The notes below the pieces were generated by a model. It was not told the DNA's origin, did not search any database, and saw only the letters and a list, made by a program, of their open reading frames with translations. Below are positions 49,120 to 60,640 of a DNA stretch of 64,000 nucleotides, piece by piece. The position numbers were made by a program, and so were the translations under genes. The first letter of the stretch is position 1; each line of letters starts with the position of its first letter. Source of the DNA: Chamaecrista fasciculata (Eukaryota; Streptophyta; Magnoliopsida; Fabales; Fabaceae); assembly GCA_003254925.1 (NCBI GenBank), contig QANZ01038319.1:20894-84893 (forward strand), given 5' to 3'.

Positions 49120-51739
49120 ATGGATGCAGGATCGACTTCTAAAGCTCAGAGAAAGAGGCACCGACAAAATGTAATTATTCTTTCGAACCCTAATTTTTTT
49201 TTTGGTAAAACCCTAATTCTTTGATTTCAAGTAATTACTAGTTTGAAATCCCCAAATCGACGCTTCGTTTTGGGGAAATTTTGAATTTCTGGTTTCTCTA
49301 AGATGTAATCCCTAATAATTTGTTTTTGGCTTACCAGTTCGACAGATTTATCCCTAATCGTTCAGCTATGGACTTCGATTACGCGCACTACATGCTTACA
49401 GAAGGAGCAAAAGGTAAGGCAAATCTCCCTGTTGGTTCCGTCTCTGATTACAGGAAGCTGCTTGCTGAAGCCATGGGCATGAATAGGACGCGAATTCTAG
49501 CCTTCAAGGACAAACCACCTGTATCACTTCGCTTACTTTCGCAGGACTCATACACCAATCTTCATCAGTATAAACCCACAAAGCCACGACGCTACATCCC
49601 TAAGGTTCGTTTTTCATTACTAACATCTCGTTAATCTCTCTTGGATTTAAATTGAACTCTTGAATTTGATTTCGTACACTTTATTGTTAATTATACTCTG
49701 CTGTGTGCAGAAAAATCTAATTTTTAGTCTTTAAATTTTTTTAGATATATAAGAGTCAAAAAGTATATTTCTAGTATTTAGGGATTAAATTGTAATTGTA
49801 GGATAAATTCAAGGACTACAAATGGATTAACTTGAAAAAAAAACATTACTAGAAAAGGAAAAAAAGTGTACTTTAAGAAGCATAGGAAAAAAGGGTCAAG
49901 AAAGGAAAAATCTATTCTAAGCCCCAGAAAGATATAGATCCTGTTTCTCAGATCATCTTTGGTTTGAGTTTAAGAATCTTACCTGAAATAAATATTTTCT
50001 ATCAACCTTTGTCTTTGGAGTAAGGATAAGAATCTTGGGTCTATGGTATGTCTGGAGGAAAAGTATTGCATCATCCCAGGACTATGTCATGTCTCTTATG
50101 TTTACTTTTTTCATACAATTTAATTGAGTTTACTTTATTCATACAATTTAACTGAGTTTACTTTATTCATACAATTTTCTGATACATGAGTTTGTTAATC
50201 AGACTTCTGAGAGGACAATGGATGCTCCAGACATTGTGGATGATTACTGCCTCAATTTACTAGACTGGGGAAGCGCCAATGTTCTTGCAATAGCACTTGG
50301 AAACACAGTGTACTTGTGGGAAGCCACCAGTGGTTCTACTTCAGAACTTTTAACCGTTGATGATGAAAGTGGCCCAATCACAAGCATTAACTGGGCTCCA
50401 CATGGAAAGCATATTGCAGTTGGCTTGAACAATTCCGAAGTGCAAATTTGGGACACAGCTTCAAATAAACAGGTTTAGAGACTAGAAATCTTCACCAACA
50501 ATACTTATCTGTCCAATAATTTTCTTACTTTGGCTAAAATGTCTTTGTTGTTATGACTTGTTTCTGCAGTTGAGAACATTGAGAGGCAGCCATTGGCAGA
50601 GAATAGGCTCCTTGGCATGGAACAATCACATACTCACAACAGGAGGAAGGGATGGTAGAATTGTGAACAACGATGTAAGAATTAGATCACACATTGTTGA
50701 GACCTACAGAGGGCATAAGCTAGAGGTTTGTGGGCTAAAATGGTCAGAGTCAGGAAAACAATTAGCCAGCGGAGGCAATGACAAGCTCATTTTCGTATGG
50801 GACAGAGCTATGGCTTCTTCTAATTCTGCCAGACAGTGGCTTCATAAGCTAGACGAACACACATCTGCTGTGAAAGCCCTTGCTTGGTGTCCTTTCCAAT
50901 CTAATTTTCTTGCAACTGGAGGAGGCATTGGAGACCAATGCATCAAGTTTTGGAACACACACACTGGTACTTGCCGGAACTCAGTGGACACCGGTTCTAA
51001 AGTTGGTGCCTTGCTATGGAATAAGAATGAGAAGGAGTTGCTAAGCTCCCACCGGTCTACCGAGAATCAGCTAACACTGTGGACATATCCATCCATGGTG
51101 AAAATGGCTGAGCTTACTGGTCATACTTCTGAAGTTCTCCATTTGGCTCAGGCAAGTTTATATTTCCAAGCACAGACCTTATGTTATATTTGTAGTATTT
51201 TTCCAATGATAGTGTATGTTTTTTCAAGTCTCTATATCCAAGCTGATTTATAGTGTATCTTTACTGGTCATATTATTTTAACTGATAGTGATATTTTAAC
51301 TGATATTTCCAATGTTGAGGCATTACTGATAGTGACATTTCTAGTATCTTAACAACTTGTCAGCTAACTGTATTTGTAGTATTTTTTAACTTTGCTAAAT
51401 TTAATAATCCAATGTAAAATAATACTTCAATACATGTGCTGAGAGAGGGAACAGTTAAAATAATACACAGTTAAAATAATCCAATGTTGAGGCATTACTG
51501 ATAGTGACATTTCTAGTATCTTAACAACTTGTCAGCTAACTCTTGTATTTGTAGTATTTTTTACTGATAGTGTATGTGTATATTATGTCAAAATGCAGAG
51601 CCCAGATGGTTGCACAGTAGCAACAGCAGCAGCAGATGAAGCGTTGATGTTATGGAATGTTTTTGGTGACCCAAAAGCAATTAAAGCTTCTCCAAAAGCA
51701 AGACCGGAGCCATTTCCAAATGCGTACCGGATCCGTTGA
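49120..51739 (+). CDS. CDC20: Cell division cycle 20 (CDC20), APC/C activator, five exons
   Basis: WD40 co-activator that brings substrates to the anaphase-promoting complex and is held by the spindle checkpoint. Exons: 49120-49170, 49338-49604, 50203-50472, 50570-51151, 51599-51739; 436 residues. The C-box DRFIPNRS opens exon 2. [10 protein letters not shown] corresponds to the MAD2-binding segment, [20 protein letters not shown] precedes the propeller, and repeats such as [23 protein letters not shown] and [15 protein letters not shown] follow. The protein ends in the Ile-Arg tail (YRIR). Intron 4 uses a GC donor (CAG|GCAAGT at 51152). The first exon ([17 protein letters not shown]) is 8 codons shorter than cassettes A1/B2 and lacks their SEQFIQ segment, so an upstream cassette may supply the real N-terminus. 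The 3' flank was copied behind the BED gene. Confidence 0.95.
51309..51560 (+). repeat. Direct repeat inside CDC20 intron 4
   Basis: About 85 bp beginning AATGTTGAGGCATTACTGAT at about 51310 recur at about 51483, separated by ~170 bp. This lies within the GC-AG intron. Confidence 0.85.
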
Positions 51740-51760
51740 GTTTGATCAATATCTCTATGA

Positions 51761-52185
51761 TCAAATTTTGTATTCTGGTTTACTGTATAGTATTAATCCT
51801 ATTTTAGCTTTTGTGGTCAATATATTTGTTTTGTACACAAGAAATCCACTGTATTAATGGTTTCTATATAATACTTGAAAGATTTTGTTGCCTCATAATG
51901 ATTAACGATATAGTCAGCCAGTCCAAAGCCAAGCTGTATCACTTTTGCTAGAAAGATAGCAAAATAAATTGTAGTTTTATGAGAATTTTTGTTTTGTCCG
52001 AAAGCTTTTGAAGTGTTTAATTTCCTCATCCCAAATTCTCTCTCTCTCTCTCTCTCTCAATCTTCTAATAAGTTGGGTAGGGAAACGTCCTTCTTTTATT
52101 TTAAAAGTAATATATTATTAATTACTTAAAGTTAAAACATTCTTCTGATTAATCTGCCATAAAAATTAAGACAACCCAAATTTTT
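51761..52185 (+). repeat. CDC20 3' flank, source copy of the duplication
   Basis: Matches 26141-26517 plus 27691-27745. Contains the uninterrupted target ATTACTTAA (52121-52129) of the Mutator-like element. Includes a CT microsatellite, shorter here than in the copy. Confidence 0.92.
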
Positions 52186-52358
52186 AAAATTAATCCAAAT
52201 ACACTGTTAGCAAGCATATGCATAGGGAGCTACAAGTTTGGCAGAAAGCAATACAGAATAAACAAATGGTAAACTTCTTTTTATTTTTGAAGAACCAGTG
52301 GAAAGTAGTGACTTCTCTAGGCACAAGTCAATAATAACAAGTTAAGTTGGTAAGGAAC

Positions 52359-53030
52359 TAGCATTTGATGAAGGATGGCAAGAACCTACTTCAAGAGAAC
52401 GATCAGCAAACACTGTTAACCGCAAGTTTTCCCATAAACAATCTGAGAATAACATTGTCAAAGAAAGCAGCCATAGAACCAACATTACTTCAACACTATG
52501 GAAAGAAACTTCAAAATCCATTTCGAGTATGGTATCTCCACCTAGACAACCAAAAGCTCATATTTTAACTTTAAAACTAAAATATGGTAGTCATCCAACC
52601 ATCACTTCTGTTTCTAAAATTTCATAGTCCTTTGGTTTTGAAGTCTATATCTCACAAAGAAGTTTCTCTCAAACCACCCGGTGTACAGTTCTAAATCCCT
52701 TGTTGGAGAAGGCTGAAATGGAAAAGAAAAAAAAAGGCTAAGAATGAGATGTACAACAATACTCCTTTTGTGATATCAAAAAATGAAGATAGCTATCAAA
52801 GCTCCAAAGTCAAAGCAGTTTCTTTCAACATGAAGAATAATGAACATTCTTCTGATGCAATGGCAAAAGACAATGCCATCATAAAGATTAAGAAAGCGAA
52901 AGTAGATTCAGAAAAGAAAATAAATGGTGATGGTGAAGGATTTGTAGCTGTCACAAAGAGGAGAAGAAGCAGACAAAAGTCAAAAGTTAACAAGTCGAGT
53001 AAGGGACTAAATTGCAACGAATCATAAATT
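52359..53030 (+). pseudogene. Gene fragment of the REC/TSS (clustered-mitochondria-like TPR) family
   Basis: Shifting frames read DEGWQEPTSRERSANTVNRK (about 52366-52425), then VSLKPPG and, one frame over, TVLNPLLEKAEM (about 52665-52717), then FVAVTKRRRSRQKSK (about 52939-52983). The sequence 'EGWQEA..KGRS' followed by 'APPGTVLK.LLEK' is characteristic of plant REDUCED CHLOROPLAST COVERAGE / TSS proteins. The first half of the protein and all upstream exons are missing, and frames are broken, so it cannot encode the protein. Confidence 0.65.
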
Positions 53031-53320
53031 TCGGAGACTAAATTAACCATTTCAAAATTCAAGGACTAAATTATAACAAGACCTATATAATCTAGGGACT
53101 AAATTGATAGTTTACTAAAAAGAAAAGAAAACTATAGTTAAGTATTAGATAATAGAACTTCACATGTATTAAGAAGCATCAGAAGATCTATCCTACACTT
53201 GGGTATATAAATTAGATAGACTAAAGTATGATTTATAATTTATTAGATAGACTCTTTTTGTGCCCTATACTTCATTGATGAGAATATAGCTTAAACATAT
53301 TTTTCTCCTATGTTATATAG

Positions 53321-53560
53321 ATTATTGGTGGATTGGTGATAACTATAATGCTTCCATTGGTAGCACCAACTACAAAATCAGCTTCATTTGTGTTCAAAAA
53401 TTTTGAAATGGGCACTGAGTTAACAGGAGTATCAAGCAAAATCTTGTGCTGTGTTTATGGCATTTCTTGTGAGTCAATATTCCCTTTTTGGATATGATTC
53501 AGCAGCACATTTGACTGAAGAAACCAAAAGGTGCATAGTTGCTCAAGTCGCGGAAAAAAA
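53321..53560 (+). pseudogene. Amino-acid (GABA) permease fragment, BAT1 type
   Basis: Frame 1 from 53321 reads IIGGLVITIMLPLVAPTTKS and on to FVFKNFEMGTELTGVSSK. After a frame change it reads AFLVSQYSLFGYDSAAHLTE and ETKR. Both match one conserved exon region of plant bidirectional amino-acid transporter BAT1/GABA permease. The acceptor-like TTATATAG precedes it. The frameshift and lack of other exons make it a dead fragment. Confidence 0.75.
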
Positions 53561-53620
53561 TAAAAACAGCCAACCCTGATATCTCACACTCTAAAATTTT
53601 ATATCAAATCTTGGTTAAAG

Positions 53621-54140
53621 GGTCATTTTGCTCCTAAATGTATGTCCTAATGTTCATTTTGGTCCATTATGTTTCAAAATATTCAAATTGATCCTCAATG
53701 TTTGCAAAACGTTTCCTTTTGGTCCCAAACTATTGAATATGGCTCGTTTCAAGTTCAAACGTGACAAGTTCAGAGTTACGTATTGTTCTCAAATAGTAAT
53801 TTCTTTATCTAGTTGGGGCCATCAGCAAACAAGGTCAAATCGGTCCTAAAAGTAGACCGCTCGTTTCATGATCAAACAACAAGCAAAGCTGATCATATTT
53901 CTCTCATTTCAAATTCGAATGCGACGAATTCCTCTTAACAAGTTCTTTGAAATTGGAATGAGAGACAAAAGAAATATGACCAAATTCAATAGTTTAGGAC
54001 CAAAATGAACAATTTTATTAATATTTAGGACCAAAATGAAATATTTTGCCAACATTTAGGACCAATTTGAACATTTTGAAACATAATGGACCAAAATGAA
54101 CATTATGGCATACATTTAAGACCAAAATAACCATTTGACC
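53621..54140. mobile_element. Fold-back MITE (GGTCATTTTG family)
   Basis: Starts GGTCATTTTGCTCCTAAATG and ends with the complement-type CATTTAAGACCAAAATAACC then ATTTGACC. Half copies of the same family occur in units A and B (about 42780-42940 and 45020-45110). No clear target duplication. Confidence 0.65.
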
Positions 54141-54190
54141 TAAAATCTTTAAAATGTAAAACAATAATTACTTTTTTTATGGGAAAAAAA

Positions 54191-54285
54191 ATGCAGGATG
54201 AGCCCGTTCTTTCTCAAGTTCGAAAGTGCAATCTTGGAGCCCTTCTCAGCAATAATTTATTTAGAGAAAGAGGCACTGAGAAAAT
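54191..54285 (+). pseudogene. CDC20 first-exon copy downstream of CDC20
   Basis: Similar to cassette A2 (AAGTTCGAAAGTGCAATCT, TTTAGAGAAAGAGGCACTGA, AAAAT|GTAATA), but with frames disrupted and without a leader. Confidence 0.7.
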
Positions 54286-54669
54286 GTAATAATAACCAAC
54301 ATTGAGGTTTTTTAGTGTAGAATTTTTAAAAATTAGCAAATCGAAAGTTTGAAATTTTAATTGTTATATTTAAGATTTACATATTTTTATAAGTTTGTGA
54401 TAAAAATTTGAGAACAACCAGAGTTAAAAATTTCCACATGACTCCTTACTCTGACACTGTAATATACCATTTTCGAGTAAAAAATAATAATTGATAGAGA
54501 TATAGTTTTCAAAAATAAATTGCATATCTAAAACCTACTCATCACAATGAATCCAACGAAATATAAATTTTGTTAAGAAATTATATTTCTAGAATTTTGT
54601 GTTTTTAAGGACTGTTTTAAAGAGATTTAAATATTTCTGGGTGTTTTAGTAATTTCAATATCTTTTTCC

Positions 54670-55022
54670 TACATTAAAATTGTCTTTTATCTCTCCTCAA
54701 AGTAGGTTAAAATTACGAAATAGCCCCAAAAGTGTCAAGTTCTGTTAGTTTTATAACTGAATTAAAACTCATGGTACCAAAGCATTAACGAAAAATACCA
54801 CATGGTACCAGAATATCACTTTATAAACCACAGGGTACCAAAGTGAAATATGGTCAAACCACAAGGTATCAAAGTGTAATTTACCTAAAAATATATCAAA
54901 TCTATACATCTTACAAGTCGATCAAGCTCATCACTATTTGCTCGCCAAATGTAACAACAAAATAGAAACAAATAAAATGTAACATATCTCCTAAAATACA
55001 TATAAAAAGAAAAAATACATGG
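54670..55022 (-). repeat. Inverted copy of the unit A segment following the exon cassettes
   Basis: The reverse complement reads CACCATGTATTTTTTC, TTAGGAGATATGTTAC and GATGAGCTTGATC, matching about 44365-44750 (and 46640-46930). Orientation is opposite to both units and to the neighbouring CDC20 fragments, so an inversion took place here. Confidence 0.85.
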
Positions 55023-55094
55023 TGCCTTCCTATCATTCTCTCTCATACACCTCTTCTCTGGGGGAGAGTGATAGGAAGACACTAAACCTTCTCG

Positions 55095-55270
55095 GGAAAA
55101 AAAAGTTACATGATCCAAAAGAAATTAAACCTCTTGCGAAAGTAATACTTGAGCCATTTTCAAATGTGAATTGTGTTCGTTGAGTTGCAGTGTGATATAT
55201 AGAAACAACAAAACACAATGTATAATATACATTACAACGTGTTTGATAGTCTTTGGACTTTATATTGAGA
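55095..55270 (+). pseudogene. CDC20 last-exon fragment 1
   Basis: GATCCAAAAGAAATTAAACC to GTTCGTTGAG aligns with the end of CDC20 exon 5 (FGDPKAIKA to IR-stop), with substitutions. The trailing 'gaaacaacaaaacacaatgta' is shared with fragment 2. Confidence 0.75.
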
Positions 55271-55564
55271 AAAATATCAGATAGTTGAAAACAATAGGGA
55301 CCTTTTAACATGTGCCCTAAGTTTTCTTTTGATTGGTCAAGTGATTTTTCAAATATTTAAAATTATCTTTTAAATGAATTTTCGTAGATTTCAAGATATG
55401 AGATATTTTACTAACCAATCAGAAGAAACCTTAAAATATTATAGCTAGTTCAGTTTGAGACTAATCATCGTCATATGATTAGAGTTCAAGGGTCTAAGTC
55501 AATCAATGTCCTTCATTGTCTTCATACTTGACATCAACCAGAAAATGCCACCAACATCTATGAA

Positions 55565-55745
55565 GACAATGAAATTATGGAATGTATTTGGTGATCCAAA
55601 AGAAACTAAAACCTCCAGCAAAAGTAATACCTGAGCCATTTCCAAATGTGAACGTATCCGTTGAGTTGCATGACTATAGAAACAACAAAACACAAGGTAA
55701 AGTATACCATAATTACAACATGTTTATTAGTCTTTGGACTTTGAT
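55565..55745 (+). pseudogene. CDC20 last-exon fragment 2
   Basis: ATGAAATTATGGAATGTATT aligns with [11 protein letters not shown] of exon 5. One frame over it reads KPPAKVIPEPFPNVN, then CGTATCCGTTGA. Offset from fragment 1 by about 475 bp with the same trailing sequence, so the two are tandem copies. Confidence 0.8.
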
Positions 55746-55747
55746 GT

Positions 55748-56020
55748 CACTACAAGAAAATGGGGTTTTTTGCAGCGACTTTTTTGCAGCGATACAGATA
55801 TTGCTACGAAAATTAGAGCTTCTGTAGCGACTTAAATATTTCGCTGCGAAAAGATATATTTTGTAGCGACTTAAAATATCGCTGCAGAAAGTGCATGTAT
55901 TAGCAGCGACATTATCAAAGTTGCTGCTAATACTTGTCCGCGAAAATTAAAAATTTTGGTGCGAAAAATATAGGCAGCGAACGAAAATCGTTGCTGCAAA
56001 AAGTCTAATTTTTTGTAGTG
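55748..56020. mobile_element. CACTA-type MITE
   Basis: Starts CACTACAAGAAAA and ends TTTTTTGTAGTG, the CACTA (En/Spm) terminal motif. The interior is a set of 'gcagcgac' and 'gtcgctgc' words in both orientations. The 3-bp flanks (TGT and TTA) do not match, so the target duplication is not confirmed. Confidence 0.8.
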
Positions 56021-57977
56021 TTACTAGTGCACAATTACAACAAAACACAATGTAATGTGCTTATGGAGTTTGATTTATATTTTGATTTCTCTATTCATTT
56101 TTATGATGGCACATAAATTTTAATCATTAAATACAATTTTAGAGTTTATTTAAATTAGTTCTTTAGAGTTTCTTGATTCTCCATATAATGCAAAGATCTC
56201 ACTTCAACAATAAGAAAACTAATCTGCAAAATGATTGTCACTCTGGTCTATAATAATGTATTAATAAATCTAGCCTAACCAAATAATTAACAATCCATGA
56301 ATATATGTACTTGTTATTTTCCAGGATGCATGCTGTGTTTGAACTCTGAAGTGAAAAAAATTAGGTATGTTAGGATCGGGCATAATAGTGAGGAAGGAAA
56401 TTATTATCCTCGATGAAGAGATATTTTCGGGGAATTCCCTTCATTCTTTTGTTTTATTTATATTTTTTTCCTTTTTTTTTAAAAAATTTTTTCAAACTAA
56501 CATACCAGAAATCTTGCATTAGAAATCATCATGGGTTTTTCTAAGGTTTAGTAGTAACTAGTAAATCATAAACTAATGTTAGTATAGTTAGTAATTAAAG
56601 TCTCACATTGGATAAGTTATAGAATTGAGAAGGGTATATAAATGATTGTTAAGTCATTTATAATAATTGAATATATATGTCAAAGATGGGCACTTGGGGC
56701 AATTGGGCTTCTGGCTAACAATTAATTTTAATTATTATTCTTTTCGAATTGATTAATTAATTAATTAATTCGAATTATAAATAGAGAAGTGCCCATTCAT
56801 GAACAGTCATGATTGTTCACTTTTAAACAGATATGAATGTTCATTTATGAAAGGTTGTAACCTGTTATTTATGTTAGAATCTGAAAGGTTGTATCTGTTC
56901 AGATTTTTCCTATAAATAACATTTCTTCTAAAAAAAACAGAGCATCTCATATTCAACTTATCTTTCTCTGTTTTGTGTTCAGAAGGTGTTATAGTATTGC
57001 TGGCTATAACACCAGGCTTTGTAAATCCTGGAGAAAATCTGTCACAAACACTCAGCAGCATACAAATAGTGGGGGCTTAATTTCCTTAAGTGACCACACT
57101 ATCAAAGCCTACTCTATTCATAAATTGGTTGTTGTTACTTGTACATATGAATGTAGCATGCATGCATATATGTATGTATCACAGTTTCAATTAATTATAT
57201 TACATATAAAGTATTAAGTATGGGTTATTAATTATTAATTAATATGAGTTGCTGTTTAGAGACTAGACATGAATTGATCAGCATATATATATTAGCTGGG
57301 GTCATAATTCCACTTCAATTATATGAAGGAATTGAAGCAATTTGCATTATATTGTCGACACACATCACATCACATCAGATATGAGTGTGGGTTTGAAGTT
57401 AGAACCACTGCATAGTGTAGAAGAATGACTTGAAGGAGAAAACAGATAGAGCAATCATTATGATCATAATGGTGCATCATATGAGGTTGTGACTTTTGGA
57501 TTGTAGATTCTTTTCTTTAATATTGTTTGTTAAATGCGAGAGGATAAAAAGATGGCCAAAGATTTCGGAGCTGATTGACATGTTAATATTTAATATGTTT
57601 TGTCTCAGGTACCATAACTTTTTACTTTTTAGTAGGTGTGTATATATATATATTGACAAAAATACCTTTTTAGTCCACAACTTGACATCAATTTTGAATT
57701 TCATCCCTTGAGTTTGTTTAGTGTTAATTTTGTCTCCTAAAGTTTCATATTTTAGTCGATTTTATTCTTTATCCCAATAATTTAACGACAAATTTTAAAT
57801 GATTTTTAATTTGAATCAAGCTAGATTTGTTTTTTCTTAACAATTTTACATTAGATAAGTTACGTAGAATTTTTCGTTAATTCATCTAATAAAGTTAGTG
57901 AAACGGATAATATCAACAAAAATATAAAACTTTGGGATAAAATTTAATTATTAGAAATTAGGTAGTGCTCTTCATCT
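56021..57977. other. Repeat-rich spacer with possible LTR fragment
   Basis: From about 56578 (TGTTAGTATAG, 'gtctcacattggataagtta', TATA-like CCTATAAATAAC near 56909) to about 57060 the sequence looks like a Ty1/copia LTR. I could not find a matching end or target duplication. 57655-57960 is a decayed relative of the SRP54 intron 7 element. No supported gene. Confidence 0.35.
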
Positions 57978-57990
57978 AACAGTTAAAGAT

Positions 57991-58191
57991 ATAACCATAT
58001 GAGTGCGGCCTAGTGGTTCTTCACTTGATTCCTTAACCAAGTGATGGAGGTTCGAATCCTACTTTTGGGTATGGAAAGCATTCTGTGACCACTATTTACC
58101 TTTAAGTGAAGGACATGCGACGAAGAGATTAGTCACTGTTCCAACTGTAGATACCCTTCATTTATACAAAAGAAAAAAAAAGAAAAGAAAA
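57991..58191 (+). mobile_element. tRNA-derived SINE with 13-bp perfect target duplication
   Basis: A box GCGGCCTAGTGG (58005-58016), B box GGTTCGAATCC (58049-58059), A-rich tail (AAAAAAAAAGAAAAG). The flanking 13-mers AACAGTTAAAGAT at 57978-57990 and 58192-58204 are identical, pointing to a recent insertion. It is not a tRNA gene: the arms do not close into a cloverleaf. Confidence 0.93.
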
Positions 58192-58204
58192 AACAGTTAA
58201 AGAT

Positions 58205-59990
58205 GCATGGAAATATATATAGCTCATTAATGAATTTTGTTTTTATTAATAAAATCTTTTTCATGTACACAACCATTCAGATCCAAGATATTAGATTTAA
58301 AGAAATTACTACTAATTGTACTGAACTTTGTTGGTGTCATACTTTTATATTTTACATAACCCAAATATTTTTCAAACTCTAAAATAATTTAATTAAGAAG
58401 GAAAGTTACTAGTTAACCACTAGTTTATGTTAAATAGGGAAACTTTCTTTTTTTGGAAGCTTACTTAGAGTCGGTTTGGTTTTTCATATTATCATCAAAT
58501 CATTAATAAGAACATCTAATAGGGCTTAAAAGGTATTAGAGATATAATTATAGTATTTAATCTTAATTTTGAATGGAGATACCACTCTTAATTTTTATTT
58601 CACTTTTTTTTCGAAATACATTTAAAATAATTAAATCAAACACTTCATTCTTCATTTAACAAAAATAAGCTCCAACTAAAAAATGTGTACCTTAATAAAG
58701 AAATTTGGGATGGACAGCGTACTATTAGGCAACTAATTATTGAAGTATGTATAAATTAATTTGATATTATTGGTGGATTAAGTACTTATTATTAGGTTAA
58801 CTGAACTCTAATTGTTAGGCCGACACAATTTTATTTATTTAACTTACTATAATAAAACTAACTTCTATAAACATCTAAATATTCAATAAATAAAATATAT
58901 TGTGGTTCTCATTTTTATAGTGACTTTTTTTATTTTTCATTTTTTTTACTAGTTCTCGTATATTCGTCAGTCGTATATTATTGTGGTTCTCGTATATTGT
59001 GGTTCTCGTATATTATTTTTCATTTTTATAGTGACTTTTATATTGTGGTTCTCGTATATTATTTTTCATTTTTATAGTGACTTTTTTTATTTTTCATTTT
59101 TATAGTAACTTCTCCATTTATTTAGTTGATTTATTTTTTTGTGGTTAAAATTATACTTTGTTCCTTCACTTTTTTATAGTTTTACAATTTGGTCCCACTT
59201 ATTTTATTTCATTTACATTTAAAATCTTTTTAAAAGCCTTCTCATTTTGTTCTTTTTACCTCACTTATTTTTTAGCTAAAATCATATTTTCATCCATCAC
59301 ATACATTTAACTTTTTTCAATTTGGTCTATCTTATTTAATCTTTTTTAAACATTTTAATTTTTAGAAAAATTTTTTACCCAACTAATTTACTTCATGAAA
59401 TCTTTTATGAATATTTTATTTATTAATGTTTAAATTAAGTTTTAACCAATTTAAATCTCATTATCTCCTTACATAATTTTATATGTTTTATAATTTTTTT
59501 TGCTCAACTTATACATTTTATCTTATGATATTCATAATATATGAAAAAAAAAATAGGTTAATATTTTTCTTGTTTCAAACCCAAAGTTCTTAAAAAAATA
59601 TTAGGGACCAAAATAAAATTTTGAGTAAACATTTGGGACCAAAATAAGATTTTGGCAAAAAAAAATTTCAACCCCCTAACCAAAAATCCTGGCTCCGCCC
59701 CTGGTTATATACACATTGTTCTAAGAATTGAACTCAATATATGATACTTAAACAACTAAAAAGTGTTAGACGACTAACAGTCAAAATTAGCCCAAACATG
59801 AACAAATTAAATTCTAGGGGAGTGGATCCTCTCCCTTTAAAATCCTCTCCCTTTCTCTCCATTTATATATATACTAACCATTCATTAGATCCAATGTTTT
59901 CTAATCAAGCCACGTCATCCACTTAAGCAAAGCATCTCATTTTTGTCAACCCAGATTGAGTTGTCTCGGACCACTTTGCTTCTTCTTATT
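58205..59990. other. AT-rich spacer with a degenerate tandem repeat
   Basis: 58968-59110 has repeated units of the form 'tattgtggttctcgtatatt' joined to 'atttttcatttttatagtga', two to three copies. 59580-59705 has 'gggaccaaaataa' phrases from fold-back elements. No gene is supported. Confidence 0.5.
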
Positions 59991-59997
59991 TTTTTTG

Positions 59998-60454
59998 GAG
60001 GAAACATACTATTTGGTCTTTTCTTTTTCACAGTTTTAACTATTTAGTCCCTGTATTTTTGAAATAGACTATTTGGTCCCTCAAAAATTAGAAATGTCAA
60101 CTTGTTAGTCCATGTAACATATTTCTTTTACTAACATTAATGATCTGGCTGTTAAGTGAACATGTAACACTTTAAATGCCACATATTTAACTATTTGAGA
60201 TCACCTAAGACTTGAGATTTAAGAATAATTCAATAGTTTATGTCTTATGTAAGCTTCACGTGTAATACAAATATTTGGGGTCTAGTCAATTTTAGGTCGG
60301 TTGCCAAAGTGGCATTTAACGGTGCTATGTAAGCATTTAACGTCTGATAGTTGGCAATTATGATAAATAAAGGACTAAATAGTTGACATTTTTAATTTTT
60401 GAGGGACCAAATAGTCTATTTCAAAAATACAGGGACCAAATAGTAAGTTTCCTC
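59998..60454. mobile_element. Fold-back MITE (GAGGAAAC family)
   Basis: Starts GAGGAAACATACTATTTGG and ends CCAAATAGTAAGTTTCCTC. Flanks are T runs (TTTTTTTTG and TTTTTTTTA), so the 9-bp duplication is compatible but weak. The interior is a partial palindrome. Confidence 0.75.
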
Positions 60455-60640
60455 TTTTTTTTATCTCTTACTCAAAATTGTTTTCATTTCCTTCTTCATT
60501 TTTTAGTTTTTTACTGAACTCTTCTTCTTTGCCAACGCCATGCCTACTGCTTCTTTATTTTTCTCAAAATTGGTTTCATTTTCTCCATCTCTGCCTAATT
60601 GTCTTTCATATAATTGTTATTTCTATTTGGTCCCATTCGT

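Noticed and set aside
56578..57060. Second solo LTR
   Set aside because: It has LTR-like start and TATA box, but no matching CA end or 5-bp duplication could be found, so kept only as a possible fragment.
58001..58060. Possible tRNA gene (A and B boxes)
   Set aside because: The acceptor and other arms do not pair; A-rich tail and a 13-bp duplication show a SINE.
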